Positions 17,898 to 26,737 are shown, counted from the stretch's first letter. The stretch is DNA of 52,612 nt from Spirochaetales bacterium (GCA_016932135.1 JAFGDJ010000212.1:1-52612); one strand, 5' to 3'. Numbers and translations: made by a program. The notes: a model not told the origin generated them from the letters alone.

Positions 17898-18504
17898 GGT
17901 TTCTCCTTCGTTTTTTCTTCGAGGGATATTTGATATCCACCCCGCCCATGAGCACAATTCCGCGGATTCGCAGAGTCGGCGCTCCCGGGCATCTTTCTTC
18001 GGAAGTATGATTGTCCGTCCCACCCATGATGGATACACAGCTGACATCCACGTTAATACCCGGCGGAACAATGATATCCACCCCGCCCATGAGGCAGAAG
18101 AGATTGATTTCCATAACCTCAGGGGCAAGCTTCGCTTCGGTAAAATCAAGATCGATGCCGCCCATAAAGGCAATGAGATTGGTATACTTCGCCGGAAGCC
18201 AGGGACCCTTCCGTTCGGTTCCGCTGAGGATACCTACCATAATGTCATCGTGTTTAACTGAACCGAGATTCAACTGATAGGCAGCCCCTTCCTGAGTGGC
18301 CGATGGATCGTCTTTCAGGGTAGGAAGATCCGCTACCAAGGCCAATAATGCGCTCTTCGACTCCGCCCCGGTGGCTTCTTCCAACCGCCGTTCGAATTCT
18401 TCTTCCTCCAGGTTGTTGTGGGCGTAGTTGAGAGTCAGCTGCTCAATGACCTCTTCCCGTATTTTCGGCAGGGGAATCTTTCCGTACTCTTCCAGATAGG
18501 ACAT
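17890..18504 (-). CDS. DUF1707 / LiaF-like envelope-stress protein, 204 aa
   Basis: An N-terminal helical DUF1707-type segment (about 10-65, LTLNYAHNNLEEEEFERRLEEA) precedes a cell-wall-active-antibiotic response domain (LiaF C-terminal type). That domain shows four repeated strands with the pattern MGG(I/V/T)D: MGGIDLDF, MGGVDIIV, MGGTDN and MGGVDIKY, one turn each of a beta-helix. There is no membrane segment. ATG at 18504 is chosen because AGGAGG lies 6 nt upstream. With PspC downstream it probably forms a small envelope-stress module. Confidence 0.75.
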   Translation of the reverse strand: MSYLEEYGKIPLPKIREEVIEQLTLNYAHNNLEEEEFERRLEEATGAESKSALLALVADLPTLKDDPSATQEGAAYQLNLGSVKHDDIMVGILSGTERKGPWLPAKYTNLIAFMGGIDLDFTEAKLAPEVMEINLFCLMGGVDIIVPPGINVDVSCVSIMGGTDNHTSEERCPGAPTLRIRGIVLMGGVDIKYPSKKKRRRNHG

Positions 18505-18524
18505 CTGCTTCCTCCTTGCCTTAT

Positions 18525-18554
18525 ACAATAAGTACAGAACCCCTATCGGGTCAA
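18525..18554 (-). promoter_or_regulatory. possible promoter of the LiaF-like/pspC operon
   Basis: Minus strand: TTGACC (18554-18549), 18 nt, TATTGT (18530-18525), then a leader containing AGGAGG. Confidence 0.4.
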
Positions 18555-18624
18555 CTCTTTCCTTACCTGAAAGACCGTGAGGGAAAATATATTCATATTT
18601 CAGAGAAAAAATACGATAAACTAG

Positions 18625-18653
18625 TTGATACACAAAATATAGCGTGGTATGAT
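18625..18653 (+). promoter_or_regulatory. promoter of the nrdR-nrdD operon
   Basis: TTGATA (18625-18630), 17 nt, TATGAT (18648-18653). NrdR box 1 fills the spacer, so binding should block RNA polymerase directly. Confidence 0.8.
18630..18645 (+). promoter_or_regulatory. NrdR box 1
   Basis: ACACAAAATATAGCGT matches the NrdR consensus acaCwATATaTwgtgt at 14 of 16 positions and lies between the -35 and -10 boxes. Confidence 0.85.
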
Positions 18654-18672
18654 GGGATTTAACAGGTTTTTA

Positions 18673-18688
18673 ACACTAGATATAGCGT
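18673..18688 (+). promoter_or_regulatory. NrdR box 2
   Basis: ACACTAGATATAGCGT also matches the NrdR consensus at 14 of 16 positions. It starts 43 bp after box 1, about four helical turns, just downstream of the expected transcription start, as expected for cooperative NrdR binding. Confidence 0.85.
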
Positions 18689-18764
18689 CATTTCTAAAGC
18701 AAAAATTATATGGTCAGGCTGCCGGATCATGCCGCGCCTGTAAAAGATGGAGGAAGGATTTCCC

Positions 18765-19217
18765 ATGAGATGTCCACGCTGCGGTATGGTGGAAGATAAG
18801 GTGGTGGAATCCAGACAGAATGCCACGGGATCAGGAATTCGGAGAAGAAGGGAATGCCTTTCCTGTGGATACCGCTTCACTTCTTACGAGCGTATAGTGG
18901 AGAAACCCCTGATGATCATTAAACGAGACGGCCGGAGGGAGCCCTTTGACACGGCCAAACTGGAGCGGGGTATTCAACGATCCATCGAAAAGCGTCCTAT
19001 TCCCGCCGATGTGGTGGAAGACCTGCTGCACCGGATCGAGGATGAAGCCTTGCTGGCCGGGAAAGCCGCCCGGGAAATTTCTTCAGCGGAGCTGGGGAAC
19101 ATTGTGTTGAACAAGCTATCTTCTCTTGATCGGGTTGCATATATCCGCTTCGCGTCGGTATATCGAAATTTTGAGGATCTGGGACAGTTTATTAAAGAGA
19201 TTGAAGTTATCTCATAA
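18765..19217 (+). CDS. nrdR: transcriptional repressor NrdR
   Basis: Represses ribonucleotide reductase genes according to ATP/dATP levels. A zinc ribbon (MRCPRCGMVEDKV, then CLSCGYRF, residues 2-40) is followed by an ATP-cone (about 50-140). Length 150 aa is normal. ATG at 18765 is chosen over the upstream in-frame ATG at 18747 because the zinc ribbon starts there and GGAGGAAGG lies upstream. It is first gene of the operon with nrdD, so it is likely autoregulated through the two boxes above. Confidence 0.95.
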   Translation: MRCPRCGMVEDKVVESRQNATGSGIRRRRECLSCGYRFTSYERIVEKPLMIIKRDGRREPFDTAKLERGIQRSIEKRPIPADVVEDLLHRIEDEALLAGKAAREISSAELGNIVLNKLSSLDRVAYIRFASVYRNFEDLGQFIKEIEVIS

Positions 19218-19241
19218 TTGAAAAGGGGATCTGTAATCATT

Positions 19242-21383
19242 ATGTCGAAGGCTGAGCTGAACACCTGGGATGAATTGCTGAAAAAACAACCGCAGCGGGA
19301 ATCGGTGGTGAAACATGTTATCAAACGCGACGGCACCATGGAAGATTACGACCGCTGGAAAATCGCCAGCGCCATCGGCAGGGCGATTAAAGCGGTTCGG
19401 AAAGAAGAAGAAGACCTGGACCTGGTGGAACGGCTGACAGAGGAAACGGAAAAGCGTCTGCGGAACTTTATGGCGGGCAGACACCCGAACAGTGCCCCGG
19501 CCATCGAGGAAATCCAGGATATCGTGGAAACGGTCCTCATTGAATCCGGTGATGTAAACCTGGCCAAGGCGTATATTCTCTACCGGGCAAAGCACGAAAC
19601 GCTTCGGGACGCCAACCGGTTGATGCTGGACATTAACCGCACCATGGATGGATATCTCTTTCAGACCGACTGGCGGGTAAACGAGAATGCCAACGTCAAT
19701 TTTTCCCTAGGCGGCCTGATTCTCCATAATTCGGGAACGGTAACGGCCAACTACTGGTTGAAGAATATTTACCCGAAAGAAATCGCCGATGCCCATATAA
19801 ATGCCGATTTCCATATCCATGATCTATCCATGTTTTCCGGATATTGCGCCGGCTGGTCCCTGCGGCAGCTCATTTTGGAAGGTCTCGGGGGGGTTCCGGA
19901 TAAAATCACCTCCCGTCCGGCCAAGCATCTTTCCACCCTGATACAGCAGATCGTCAACTTTCTCGGGATCATGCAGAACGAATGGGCCGGGGCCCAGGCC
20001 TTATCCAGCTTCGACACCTATCTGGCTCCCTTCGTCAAGATAGACAATCTGACGGAAGAGCAAGTCAAACAGGCAATCCAGAGTTTTATCTTCGGTGTCA
20101 ACACTCCTTCCCGCTGGGGCAGCCAGGCTCCCTTTTCCAACATCACCCTGGATTGGACGGTTCCCAAGGACCTGGCGGAAAAGCAAGCCATTGTGGGAGG
20201 CCGGGAGCAGGACTTCACTTATGGAGACTGCCGCAGGGAAATGGATATCATCAACAAGGCCTTTATCGAACTGATGATCGAGGGAGACGCCCACGGCCGG
20301 GGATTTCCCTACCCCATTCCGACCTATAACATTACCGAAGACTTTGACTGGGATTCGGAAAACGCCAGGCTTCTCTTCGACATGACCGCTAAATACGGCA
20401 CTCCCTACTTTCAGAACTTCATCAACAGCGACCTCGACCCGGGGGACGTCAGGTCTATGTGCTGCCGCCTGCAGTTGGACAAACGGGAACTGCGAAAACG
20501 GGGCGGCGGCCTCTTCGGTTCGGATGAACTGACCGGTTCCATCGGCGTTGTTACCCTGAACCTGCCCAGAATAGGGTATCTCTCCTCCACCCGGGGACAG
20601 TTTTATCGCCGCCTGGACGATCTGATGGAAAAAGCCGCCGGCGCCCTGGTGATCAAACGAAAAATCATCAGTCGGCTCATGGACACCGGGTTATTTCCCT
20701 ATTCCAAACGATACCTGAAAAATCTTTCCAACCACTTCTCCACCATCGGCATCGTCGGTATGAATGAGTGTCTGGCGAATTTTCTTGGCGAGGACATAAC
20801 CACCGAAAAAGGAAAGAACTTCGCCCTGGAAATTCTGGAATACCTCCGGGACCGGCTGGCAGATTTCCAGGAAAAAACCGGCGATCTCTTTAACCTGGAA
20901 GCCACCCCGGCCGAAAGCACCAGTTATCGCCTGGCGAAACACGACAGGGAACGGTATCCCGATATAAAAAGCGCGGGAACGGACGAACCCTATTATACCA
21001 ACTCGTCTCAGCTGCCGGTGGGGTTTACCACCGATATTTTTGAAGCCCTGGACAACCAGGAAGCCCTGCAGATCAAGTACACCGGCGGAACGGTCTTCCA
21101 CGCTTTTCTCGGCGAAGCCCTGGACGATTACAGGACCTGCCGGGAACTGGTAAGAACCATCATGATGAACTACAGGATTCCATATCTGACTATCTCGCCC
21201 ACATTTTCCATCTGCCCCATTCACGGGTATCTTCCGGGGGAACACTTCAGTTGTCCGAAGTGCAGAGAGGAAAAAAAAGTGGCTATTGAAAAAGAAATTC
21301 GCGCTCTTGAAGCGCAAAAGGATGTCCTGGCAGGGGCATTACGGGAGGGGATAACAAAGGATGACGAAGCTGGAAGAGATTGA
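19242..21383 (+). CDS. nrdD: anaerobic ribonucleoside-triphosphate reductase, barrel subunit lacking the glycyl-radical loop
   Basis: Class III ribonucleotide reductase, reducing NTPs to dNTPs without oxygen. An ATP-cone lies at about 22-110 and a ten-stranded barrel follows, with SRWGSQAPFSN, SMCCRLQL and VTLNLPRIG motifs. The C-terminus has a metal-binding cluster, CPIHGYLPGEH then CPKC, near 657-674. The usual RIVGY-type glycyl-radical loop is missing: the protein instead ends in a charged helix (about 675-705) and stops at residue 713. The missing loop is in the overlapping next gene. Start at ATG 19242, with AAAAGGGG upstream; a TTG at 19218 is less likely. Confidence 0.9.
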   Translation: MSKAELNTWDELLKKQPQRESVVKHVIKRDGTMEDYDRWKIASAIGRAIKAVRKEEEDLDLVERLTEETEKRLRNFMAGRHPNSAPAIEEIQDIVETVLIESGDVNLAKAYILYRAKHETLRDANRLMLDINRTMDGYLFQTDWRVNENANVNFSLGGLILHNSGTVTANYWLKNIYPKEIADAHINADFHIHDLSMFSGYCAGWSLRQLILEGLGGVPDKITSRPAKHLSTLIQQIVNFLGIMQNEWAGAQALSSFDTYLAPFVKIDNLTEEQVKQAIQSFIFGVNTPSRWGSQAPFSNITLDWTVPKDLAEKQAIVGGREQDFTYGDCRREMDIINKAFIELMIEGDAHGRGFPYPIPTYNITEDFDWDSENARLLFDMTAKYGTPYFQNFINSDLDPGDVRSMCCRLQLDKRELRKRGGGLFGSDELTGSIGVVTLNLPRIGYLSSTRGQFYRRLDDLMEKAAGALVIKRKIISRLMDTGLFPYSKRYLKNLSNHFSTIGIVGMNECLANFLGEDITTEKGKNFALEILEYLRDRLADFQEKTGDLFNLEATPAESTSYRLAKHDRERYPDIKSAGTDEPYYTNSSQLPVGFTTDIFEALDNQEALQIKYTGGTVFHAFLGEALDDYRTCRELVRTIMMNYRIPYLTISPTFSICPIHGYLPGEHFSCPKCREEKKVAIEKEIRALEAQKDVLAGALREGITKDDEAGRD

Positions 21384-21882
21384 AAGCCGCATCGGAGAAC
21401 TGAAAAGTCAGCTTGAACAGGTGGAAGGCACACCCACGGAGGTTTATTCCCGGATTGTGGGATATTACCGTCCGGTAAAAAACTGGAACAAGGGAAAACG
21501 GGAAGAGTACGGTATGAGAAAGGTCTTTTCAGATCTGGATTTCAACCCGTCGAAAGAAACAAACCGGCAGGAGGAAAAGAAAGCCTCTCATCGGGAAGAA
21601 GAAGTCTCCACGGAGACCATCGGATATCTGTATTTTTACCGTCCTTCCTGTCCAAACTGCCCCCCGGTGGCGGAGGCTCTGGAACAGACAGCCTTACCCG
21701 GACGCCGGATCGATGTGGATACCGAGGAAGGTTTTTCCCTGGCTGAAGCTTACAGTGTTCTGACCGCTCCTACGGTGATCTTTACCAACCCGGAAGGCCA
21801 TGAGACTTTGCGGGCTTCCACGGCCCAGGCCGTACGGTCCGCCGTCGGGATAGCGGAAAAGGCCGAAGCCGGCGTTCTTTAG
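21361..21882 (+). CDS. separate glycyl-radical subunit of NrdD fused to a thioredoxin-like domain, 173 aa
   Basis: Residues 2-22 form a charged helix (TKLEEIESRIGELKSQLEQ). Residues 26-50 are the glycyl-radical loop of class III reductases (TEVYSRIVGYYRPV, then WNKGKREEY), with Gly34 as the likely radical site. After a hydrophilic linker, residues 87-165 form a thioredoxin/glutaredoxin-like domain with CPNC (97-100) and a cis-Pro motif (TAPTVIF, Pro137). The ATG overlaps the nrdD 3' end by 23 nt in the +1 frame, after a GGGAGGGG sequence, so coupled translation is likely. Inference: it supplies both the radical and the reducing thiols to the nrdD barrel. Confidence 0.8.
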   Translation: MTKLEEIESRIGELKSQLEQVEGTPTEVYSRIVGYYRPVKNWNKGKREEYGMRKVFSDLDFNPSKETNRQEEKKASHREEEVSTETIGYLYFYRPSCPNCPPVAEALEQTALPGRRIDVDTEEGFSLAEAYSVLTAPTVIFTNPEGHETLRASTAQAVRSAVGIAEKAEAGVL

Positions 21883-21896
21883 CCCTTACCCTGGCC

Positions 21897-22622
21897 ATGG
21901 CAATCCGGCATCTGGGACTGATAAAGACATCTCTGGTAGATTACCCGGGGACCGTAGCCTCCGTAGTATTCACCCATGGATGTAATCTGCGATGTCCTTA
22001 CTGTCACAACCCCGAATGTGTTCTGGGTTCGCCTCCTGGTGATTTCCTGTTACTTGAAGAGGTTCTGGCTTTCCTGGAGAAAAGGAAATCGATACTGGGA
22101 GGGGTGTGTATCACCGGGGGCGAACCATTTCTTCACTCCGAACTGCCCGATCTGGTTAATACCTTTCACGCCCTGGAGCTGAAGGTAAAGGTCGATACCA
22201 ACGGTACCTTCCCGGAGCGGCTGAAAAAGGTGCACGCCGATTTTATCGATATGGATATCAAAACATCGCCGGAGAACTACGGAAGGCTGATACCGGAAAT
22301 GGAGAAGGAATACCCCGGCTCATCCGAAAAACTCGGGAAAGCCGTGCAGGAGTCTTTAGCGTGGATCAAAACATCGGGTCTTCCCCACCGATTCCGTATA
22401 ACCGCGGCGCCGGGAATCGTCGATGAAAAAGACGTGGAGGAAATCACCCGTCTGCTGGGACCGGGGGAAGAGGTTCTGGTTTCCGGTTTCAGCCCCTCGG
22501 TTACCCTGGACCCCTCCTGGCAGAGGGTTCAGCCCTTTCCGGATACAATCCTGGATGCCTTTGCCGAGATTCTCCGTCGGGGAAATATCACGGTAAAGGT
22601 TCGTTACAACCATTTTCATTGA
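21897..22622 (+). CDS. nrdG: anaerobic ribonucleotide reductase-activating protein (radical SAM)
   Basis: Radical SAM activase that makes the glycyl radical. CxxxCxxC is CNLRCPYC with Cys29, Cys33 and Cys36 ligating the 4Fe-4S cluster. GEPF (GGEPF) follows as the SAM-binding motif. Length 241 aa fits the pyruvate formate-lyase-activase-like NrdG type. It starts 14 nt after the radical-subunit stop. No Shine-Dalgarno sequence precedes ATG 21897, so coupled or weak initiation is possible. Confidence 0.92.
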   Translation: MAIRHLGLIKTSLVDYPGTVASVVFTHGCNLRCPYCHNPECVLGSPPGDFLLLEEVLAFLEKRKSILGGVCITGGEPFLHSELPDLVNTFHALELKVKVDTNGTFPERLKKVHADFIDMDIKTSPENYGRLIPEMEKEYPGSSEKLGKAVQESLAWIKTSGLPHRFRITAAPGIVDEKDVEEITRLLGPGEEVLVSGFSPSVTLDPSWQRVQPFPDTILDAFAEILRRGNITVKVRYNHFH

Positions 22623-22640
22623 AATATTTACTTTTCCCGT

Positions 22641-22669
22641 TTGCTTTTCCCGATGAAACAACCTATTAT
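22641..22669 (+). promoter_or_regulatory. promoter of the REC-GGDEF-EAL gene
   Basis: TTGCTT (22641-22646), 17 nt, TATTAT (22664-22669). The ATG lies about 36 nt downstream. Confidence 0.65.
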
Positions 22670-22705
22670 TATGGGTAGATAAGGACCCACGAAAACTAGG
22701 ACGAG

Positions 22706-24775
22706 ATGGAACGGGAAAGACTGCTACTTGTTGAAGATGAACGAATTATCGCCCTGGACCTCCAACGAAGGCTGGAACGTTTCGGCTATCAGGTAATAGG
22801 CATAGCCGCCAAGGGTCAGGAAGCCCTGGAAAAGGCGGAGGCTGAGAAACCTGATATTATCCTGATGGATATCATGCTTTCCGGAGATATGGATGGTATC
22901 GAAGCGGCCAGCATCATCAAGGAACGATTTCAGATACCGGTTATCTTCCTCACAGCTTATTCGGAAGAAAAAACCCTGGAGAGAGCCAAAGAGGCGGAGC
23001 CCTTCGGTTATATCATCAAACCCTTCAAGGACAGAGAACTCTATACCACCATCGATATAGCCATCTATAAATACAAAATCGACCAGCAGCTGAAGAGGCA
23101 GGAACGTCTTTCCTCCGCTATTCTGCACAGCATTGAAGACGGGATCATCGCCACGGATATCAACGGTAAGGTTGCCTTTATGAATCCCGTGGCGGAAAAG
23201 ATCACCGGCTGGTCGGAGAAAGACGTAAAACAGAAACACATCGACAAGATCCTCAATCTGAAACACGCCACCGACAGAACGACCATAACGATCCCCTCGC
23301 TGCATCAGAGCAGTGAAGGCGGGGCACCCTACATGTTCAAAGAAGTCATCCTGGAAAACAGGAAGGGAGACCTGATCAACATTGAAGGAAGCGTAGCCGC
23401 CATCCGGGACAGGAACAATAATCTTGAAGGCCAGGTTTTCGCCCTGCGGGACACCACCGCCATGAAGAGGCTGTCGGAAACCATCGACTATCAGGCTAAT
23501 CACGACAATCTCACCGGTTTGGTAAACCGGGATAGGTTCAATTCACGGCTGGAACAACTCATTGTCGAAGTGGCTTCCATCCCCATGGAACACGCCTTTA
23601 TCTATATCGACCTGGATCAATTCAAGGTTATCAACGACACCTGCGGCCACGCTGCCGGGGATGAAATGCTCTTACAGGCCACTCAGATAATAAAGAACGT
23701 GGTCCGAAGCAGTGACGTTTGCGGACGCTTAGGGGGGGATGAATTCGGTATCATCCTGGAAAATGCCTCCCGGGATCACGCCCTGGAAATCGCCAAGCGT
23801 CTCCATGAACGCCTTCGGAATACCCGGATCATCTGGGACCAGAACATCTTTTCCATCAAATCAAGCATGGGGATCGTGGTAATCAACGATAAAACGGAAA
23901 GCCTGGGAAACGTTCTCGCCGCGGCGGATGATGCCTGCTACATAGCCAAAGACACGGGGGGGAACAAGATCCAGGTCTATGAAGACACCTCGAATATCTT
24001 CCAGAAACGCCGGGGAGAAATGGAATGGATCTCCAAGATTACCCATGCCCTGGAAGAGAACCGTTTCATTTTATACTACCAGCCTATTGTGCCCCTGAAC
24101 CCCGACATTACCACCGCCAAGTGCGAGATCCTCGTCAGGATGAAAGACAGCGACGGTCAGATCATCATGCCCGCCGATTTCATCCCCGCGGCTGAGCGGT
24201 ACAATCTCATGCCTTCCATCGATCGATGGATTATCAGGAACGCCATACACAGTTACCCGACTTTCCTCAGCAACGGGGGAAAAGACCAGAATATTTCAAC
24301 CTTTACCATCAATCTTTCCGCCCATTCCCTGGCGGATGAAAATCTCTCTCACTACATCAAGCACCAGATTGAGGATACCGGAGTATCCGCCCAATCTTTC
24401 TGCTTCGAACTGACCGAAACGGCAACCATAACCAACATGGCCACGGCGACAAAATTTATCACGGAAATGAAGAGCTTCGGATGCACCTTCGCTTTAGACG
24501 ATTTCGGCAGCGGCTTCTCATCCTTTAATTACCTGAAAACCCTGCCGGTTGATTTTCTTAAAATTGACGGTACCTTCGTGAAAGACATGGATGTGGATTC
24601 GGTAAATCGGGCCATGGTGGAATCCATCAACACCATGGGCCATATCATGGGTATAAAGACCATCGCCGAGTTCGTTTCCAACGCCGAAGTAAAGCAGCGC
24701 CTCATCGAGTTAGGGATCGATTACGGCCAGGGATATGAAATAGCCAAGCCGGTACCTTTACTTCACGAGACTTAA
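22706..24775 (+). CDS. response regulator with PAS, GGDEF and EAL domains, 689 aa
   Basis: A cyclic-di-GMP signalling protein. REC domain at 1-125 with phospho-acceptor Asp55 (ILMDIM) and a KPF motif near 107. PAS domain at about 133-265. GGDEF domain at about 270-435 with intact GGDEF near 344-348. EAL domain from about 445. The EAL triplet reads EIL (KCEILVR), but other catalytic residues look present (NLSAHSL, FELTET, ALDDFGSG, FLKIDG, IAEF, YGQGY). It could both make and break c-di-GMP; the activity balance cannot be told from sequence. Its last 4 nt overlap the hexokinase gene, tail to tail. Confidence 0.88.
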   Translation: MERERLLLVEDERIIALDLQRRLERFGYQVIGIAAKGQEALEKAEAEKPDIILMDIMLSGDMDGIEAASIIKERFQIPVIFLTAYSEEKTLERAKEAEPFGYIIKPFKDRELYTTIDIAIYKYKIDQQLKRQERLSSAILHSIEDGIIATDINGKVAFMNPVAEKITGWSEKDVKQKHIDKILNLKHATDRTTITIPSLHQSSEGGAPYMFKEVILENRKGDLINIEGSVAAIRDRNNNLEGQVFALRDTTAMKRLSETIDYQANHDNLTGLVNRDRFNSRLEQLIVEVASIPMEHAFIYIDLDQFKVINDTCGHAAGDEMLLQATQIIKNVVRSSDVCGRLGGDEFGIILENASRDHALEIAKRLHERLRNTRIIWDQNIFSIKSSMGIVVINDKTESLGNVLAAADDACYIAKDTGGNKIQVYEDTSNIFQKRRGEMEWISKITHALEENRFILYYQPIVPLNPDITTAKCEILVRMKDSDGQIIMPADFIPAAERYNLMPSIDRWIIRNAIHSYPTFLSNGGKDQNISTFTINLSAHSLADENLSHYIKHQIEDTGVSAQSFCFELTETATITNMATATKFITEMKSFGCTFALDDFGSGFSSFNYLKTLPVDFLKIDGTFVKDMDVDSVNRAMVESINTMGHIMGIKTIAEFVSNAEVKQRLIELGIDYGQGYEIAKPVPLLHET

Positions 24776-26112
24776 TTCTCACCTTTCTTCAGGGAAGAAA
24801 CGGCGGCCAGGCCCGCTCCTATAAGGGACCCCTGGGTAATCTGGTGGATTTCCACATTATTCCTAGCGCCCCCGGGAAGAAAACCGATAAGGTACTTCCG
24901 GATTTTTTCCCTGTAACCGGGGACCTTGAAGAGGGTCGAGCCCTCCGCCGAGATAAGAACTCCCGAGTACTCCTTCTCAGGAAAAACTGAAAAGAACCGT
25001 GTAATCACCGCTCCCGGAGCCAGGGAAGCCGCCAGGGCGGCTCTCTCCAGGAGCAGTTCCCCCAGATACGCCGCTACAGCATAATCCTTCTCGGAAGAGT
25101 GGAAGATCCTGACAACCGGAGCATCCTTCCGGAGGGAAAGAACATCACTGAAATCACGGGTAGACAAGGGCGTCAATTCCTTGAAGGCTTCCGATACCGT
25201 ACGGCTGAACAGCCCCTCCCCCGCTCCCCGCCGGAGAAGCAGCCCGTAAAGAGCTCCGAGATAGACCCCGGAAGCCATCTTTTCCAGAATATAACAGTTT
25301 TTCTGAGTGGAAGTTTTGTCCAGTTCCTCATCCACCGACCCCCGGGGAAGAGAAGTGAATCCGCCGGATTCCATATTGATGAGCTGATAGTCTTCCGGAT
25401 CCTCTCCCTGAATCTTGGGGATCCGGCTGTTTTTCTCCATATAGCAGCAGTTCGTTCCGGTCCCCAGAACAAACCCCAGGTGCAGCATTCCCCCCGGCGG
25501 ATCTATTCGCTGCCGCGCATGATGCCAGCCGGATAGAAAAAGAGCCGTGGTATCGTTCAACACGGGAATGCCATGAAGGTGTGAAACTCCCCTTTCCCGC
25601 AGGGCTTCAAGAAGTTCTTTTCCCAGAAAGACCCCGTGAACGTTCCGTATCTGCAGTTCCTTCGTCATGGCAATGACCTGGGCGTCTTTATCCGGACTGT
25701 TTCCGATGGGATAGGAAAAACAGAATCCCAGCCTTCTGCCATTGGTCAGAAGAGGGGCGATAAAATCCGCCAGGGTACCGATGAACTCTTCTTTCTCCAG
25801 GGGCCGAGCGGTACCCGGCATGGTTCTCTCGCTGAAGGCGGTGACTTCAGGTAAACGGTCCGAAGGCCTTAAGATTCCCCTGCGGAGATTCGTTCCGCCG
25901 GCGTCCATGACCGCCACTTCTTCATCCGCCGGAATGGTGATGGGGGTGCTGTAATAGGTGGGAATCATAGCCAGGGAAGAGGGGTCTCCCCGGAGTCCGG
26001 AATCCATATCTTTCAGAAAAGCTTCCACCAGTTGAGGCAGATTGTAATCTTCATACAGCATTCCCTGATCGGAGACGAACCTGCGAGCCTTGCGAAGATC
26101 TTCTTCATTCAT
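24772..26112 (-). CDS. hexokinase (eukaryotic-type family), 446 aa
   Basis: Phosphorylates glucose and related hexoses, the entry to glycolysis. ATP-binding DAGGTNLRRG near 70-79, FSYP, and the LNDTTALFLSG segment near 199-209 with the catalytic Asp identify the hexokinase family found in treponemes. MESGGF (near 255) and KTSTQKNCYILEKMASG follow as in this family. It is probably in an operon with the DUF2148 gene upstream (42-nt gap). Length 446 aa is normal for single-domain hexokinases. Confidence 0.9.
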   Translation of the reverse strand: MNEEDLRKARRFVSDQGMLYEDYNLPQLVEAFLKDMDSGLRGDPSSLAMIPTYYSTPITIPADEEVAVMDAGGTNLRRGILRPSDRLPEVTAFSERTMPGTARPLEKEEFIGTLADFIAPLLTNGRRLGFCFSYPIGNSPDKDAQVIAMTKELQIRNVHGVFLGKELLEALRERGVSHLHGIPVLNDTTALFLSGWHHARQRIDPPGGMLHLGFVLGTGTNCCYMEKNSRIPKIQGEDPEDYQLINMESGGFTSLPRGSVDEELDKTSTQKNCYILEKMASGVYLGALYGLLLRRGAGEGLFSRTVSEAFKELTPLSTRDFSDVLSLRKDAPVVRIFHSSEKDYAVAAYLGELLLERAALAASLAPGAVITRFFSVFPEKEYSGVLISAEGSTLFKVPGYREKIRKYLIGFLPGGARNNVEIHQITQGSLIGAGLAAVSSLKKGEN

Positions 26113-26154
26113 CCTGTACCCCCACGGAGGAATAGAGTTCTCTCTTTTACCTTT

Positions 26155-26673
26155 TTATCGATCGAAGTAGATGCTCTTGCCGCTGACCGAGAGAGGTATA
26201 CCCATAATAAAATCGGCATCCATCAGCCTCATCTCCCGGGCTACCACACCGATGCGGTACATAATCCGGTTGTCCACATTGAGCATCGACGCGGTTTTCG
26301 CCGCCGATCCCAAAGCAATACCCATATCCAGGACCCGGATAGGGCACTGGGGGCCGGCAAATTCCCCGGGCTCGGTTGCCGTGTTCGGGGTGATACATTG
26401 AGGAAAGCCACAGGCTCCGCAATTCAGACCCACCGCTTTCGCGTCCTTCATGCCCACCAGCAGTACCGCCTGAGAATCCAGGACGTTCTTTCCGTCTCTA
26501 TCGAAGTTCTTCTTTCCTTTTTCTTCGCCGTAAGAGACCATCCTCTTTCCCAGATTCCGCAGATCCTCCCCTTTTATTACCCGGGTTACGATATAATTCT
26601 TTCCCAAGGCCTTCGGGGCGGTGATAGCGGCTATTTCCATTAACTCGGCCACATATTCGACAGTTTTCTCCAT
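26155..26673 (-). CDS. DUF2148 Fe-S (ferredoxin-domain) protein, 172 aa
   Basis: A 4Fe-4S cluster motif, CGACGFPQC (Cys85, Cys88, Cys93) with a fourth Cys at 110, matches the ferredoxin-like DUF2148 family of strict anaerobes. N-terminal and C-terminal parts are alpha/beta with no membrane segment. GGAGGGAAGG precedes the ATG. Function is unknown; the family is common in anaerobes and may bind a redox cofactor. Confidence 0.8.
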   Translation of the reverse strand: MEKTVEYVAELMEIAAITAPKALGKNYIVTRVIKGEDLRNLGKRMVSYGEEKGKKNFDRDGKNVLDSQAVLLVGMKDAKAVGLNCGACGFPQCITPNTATEPGEFAGPQCPIRVLDMGIALGSAAKTASMLNVDNRIMYRIGVVAREMRLMDADFIMGIPLSVSGKSIYFDR

Positions 26674-26700
26674 TCCTTCCCTCCTTAAGAGCTCGTTATA

Positions 26701-26729
26701 AACCTAGCCGTCCATAGGCACTTTGTCAA
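26701..26729 (-). promoter_or_regulatory. promoter of the DUF2148-hexokinase operon
   Basis: Minus strand: perfect TTGACA (26729-26724), 17 nt, TAGGTT (26706-26701). Leader of about 21 nt with a good ribosome site. Confidence 0.7.
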
Positions 26730-26737
26730 CAACTACC

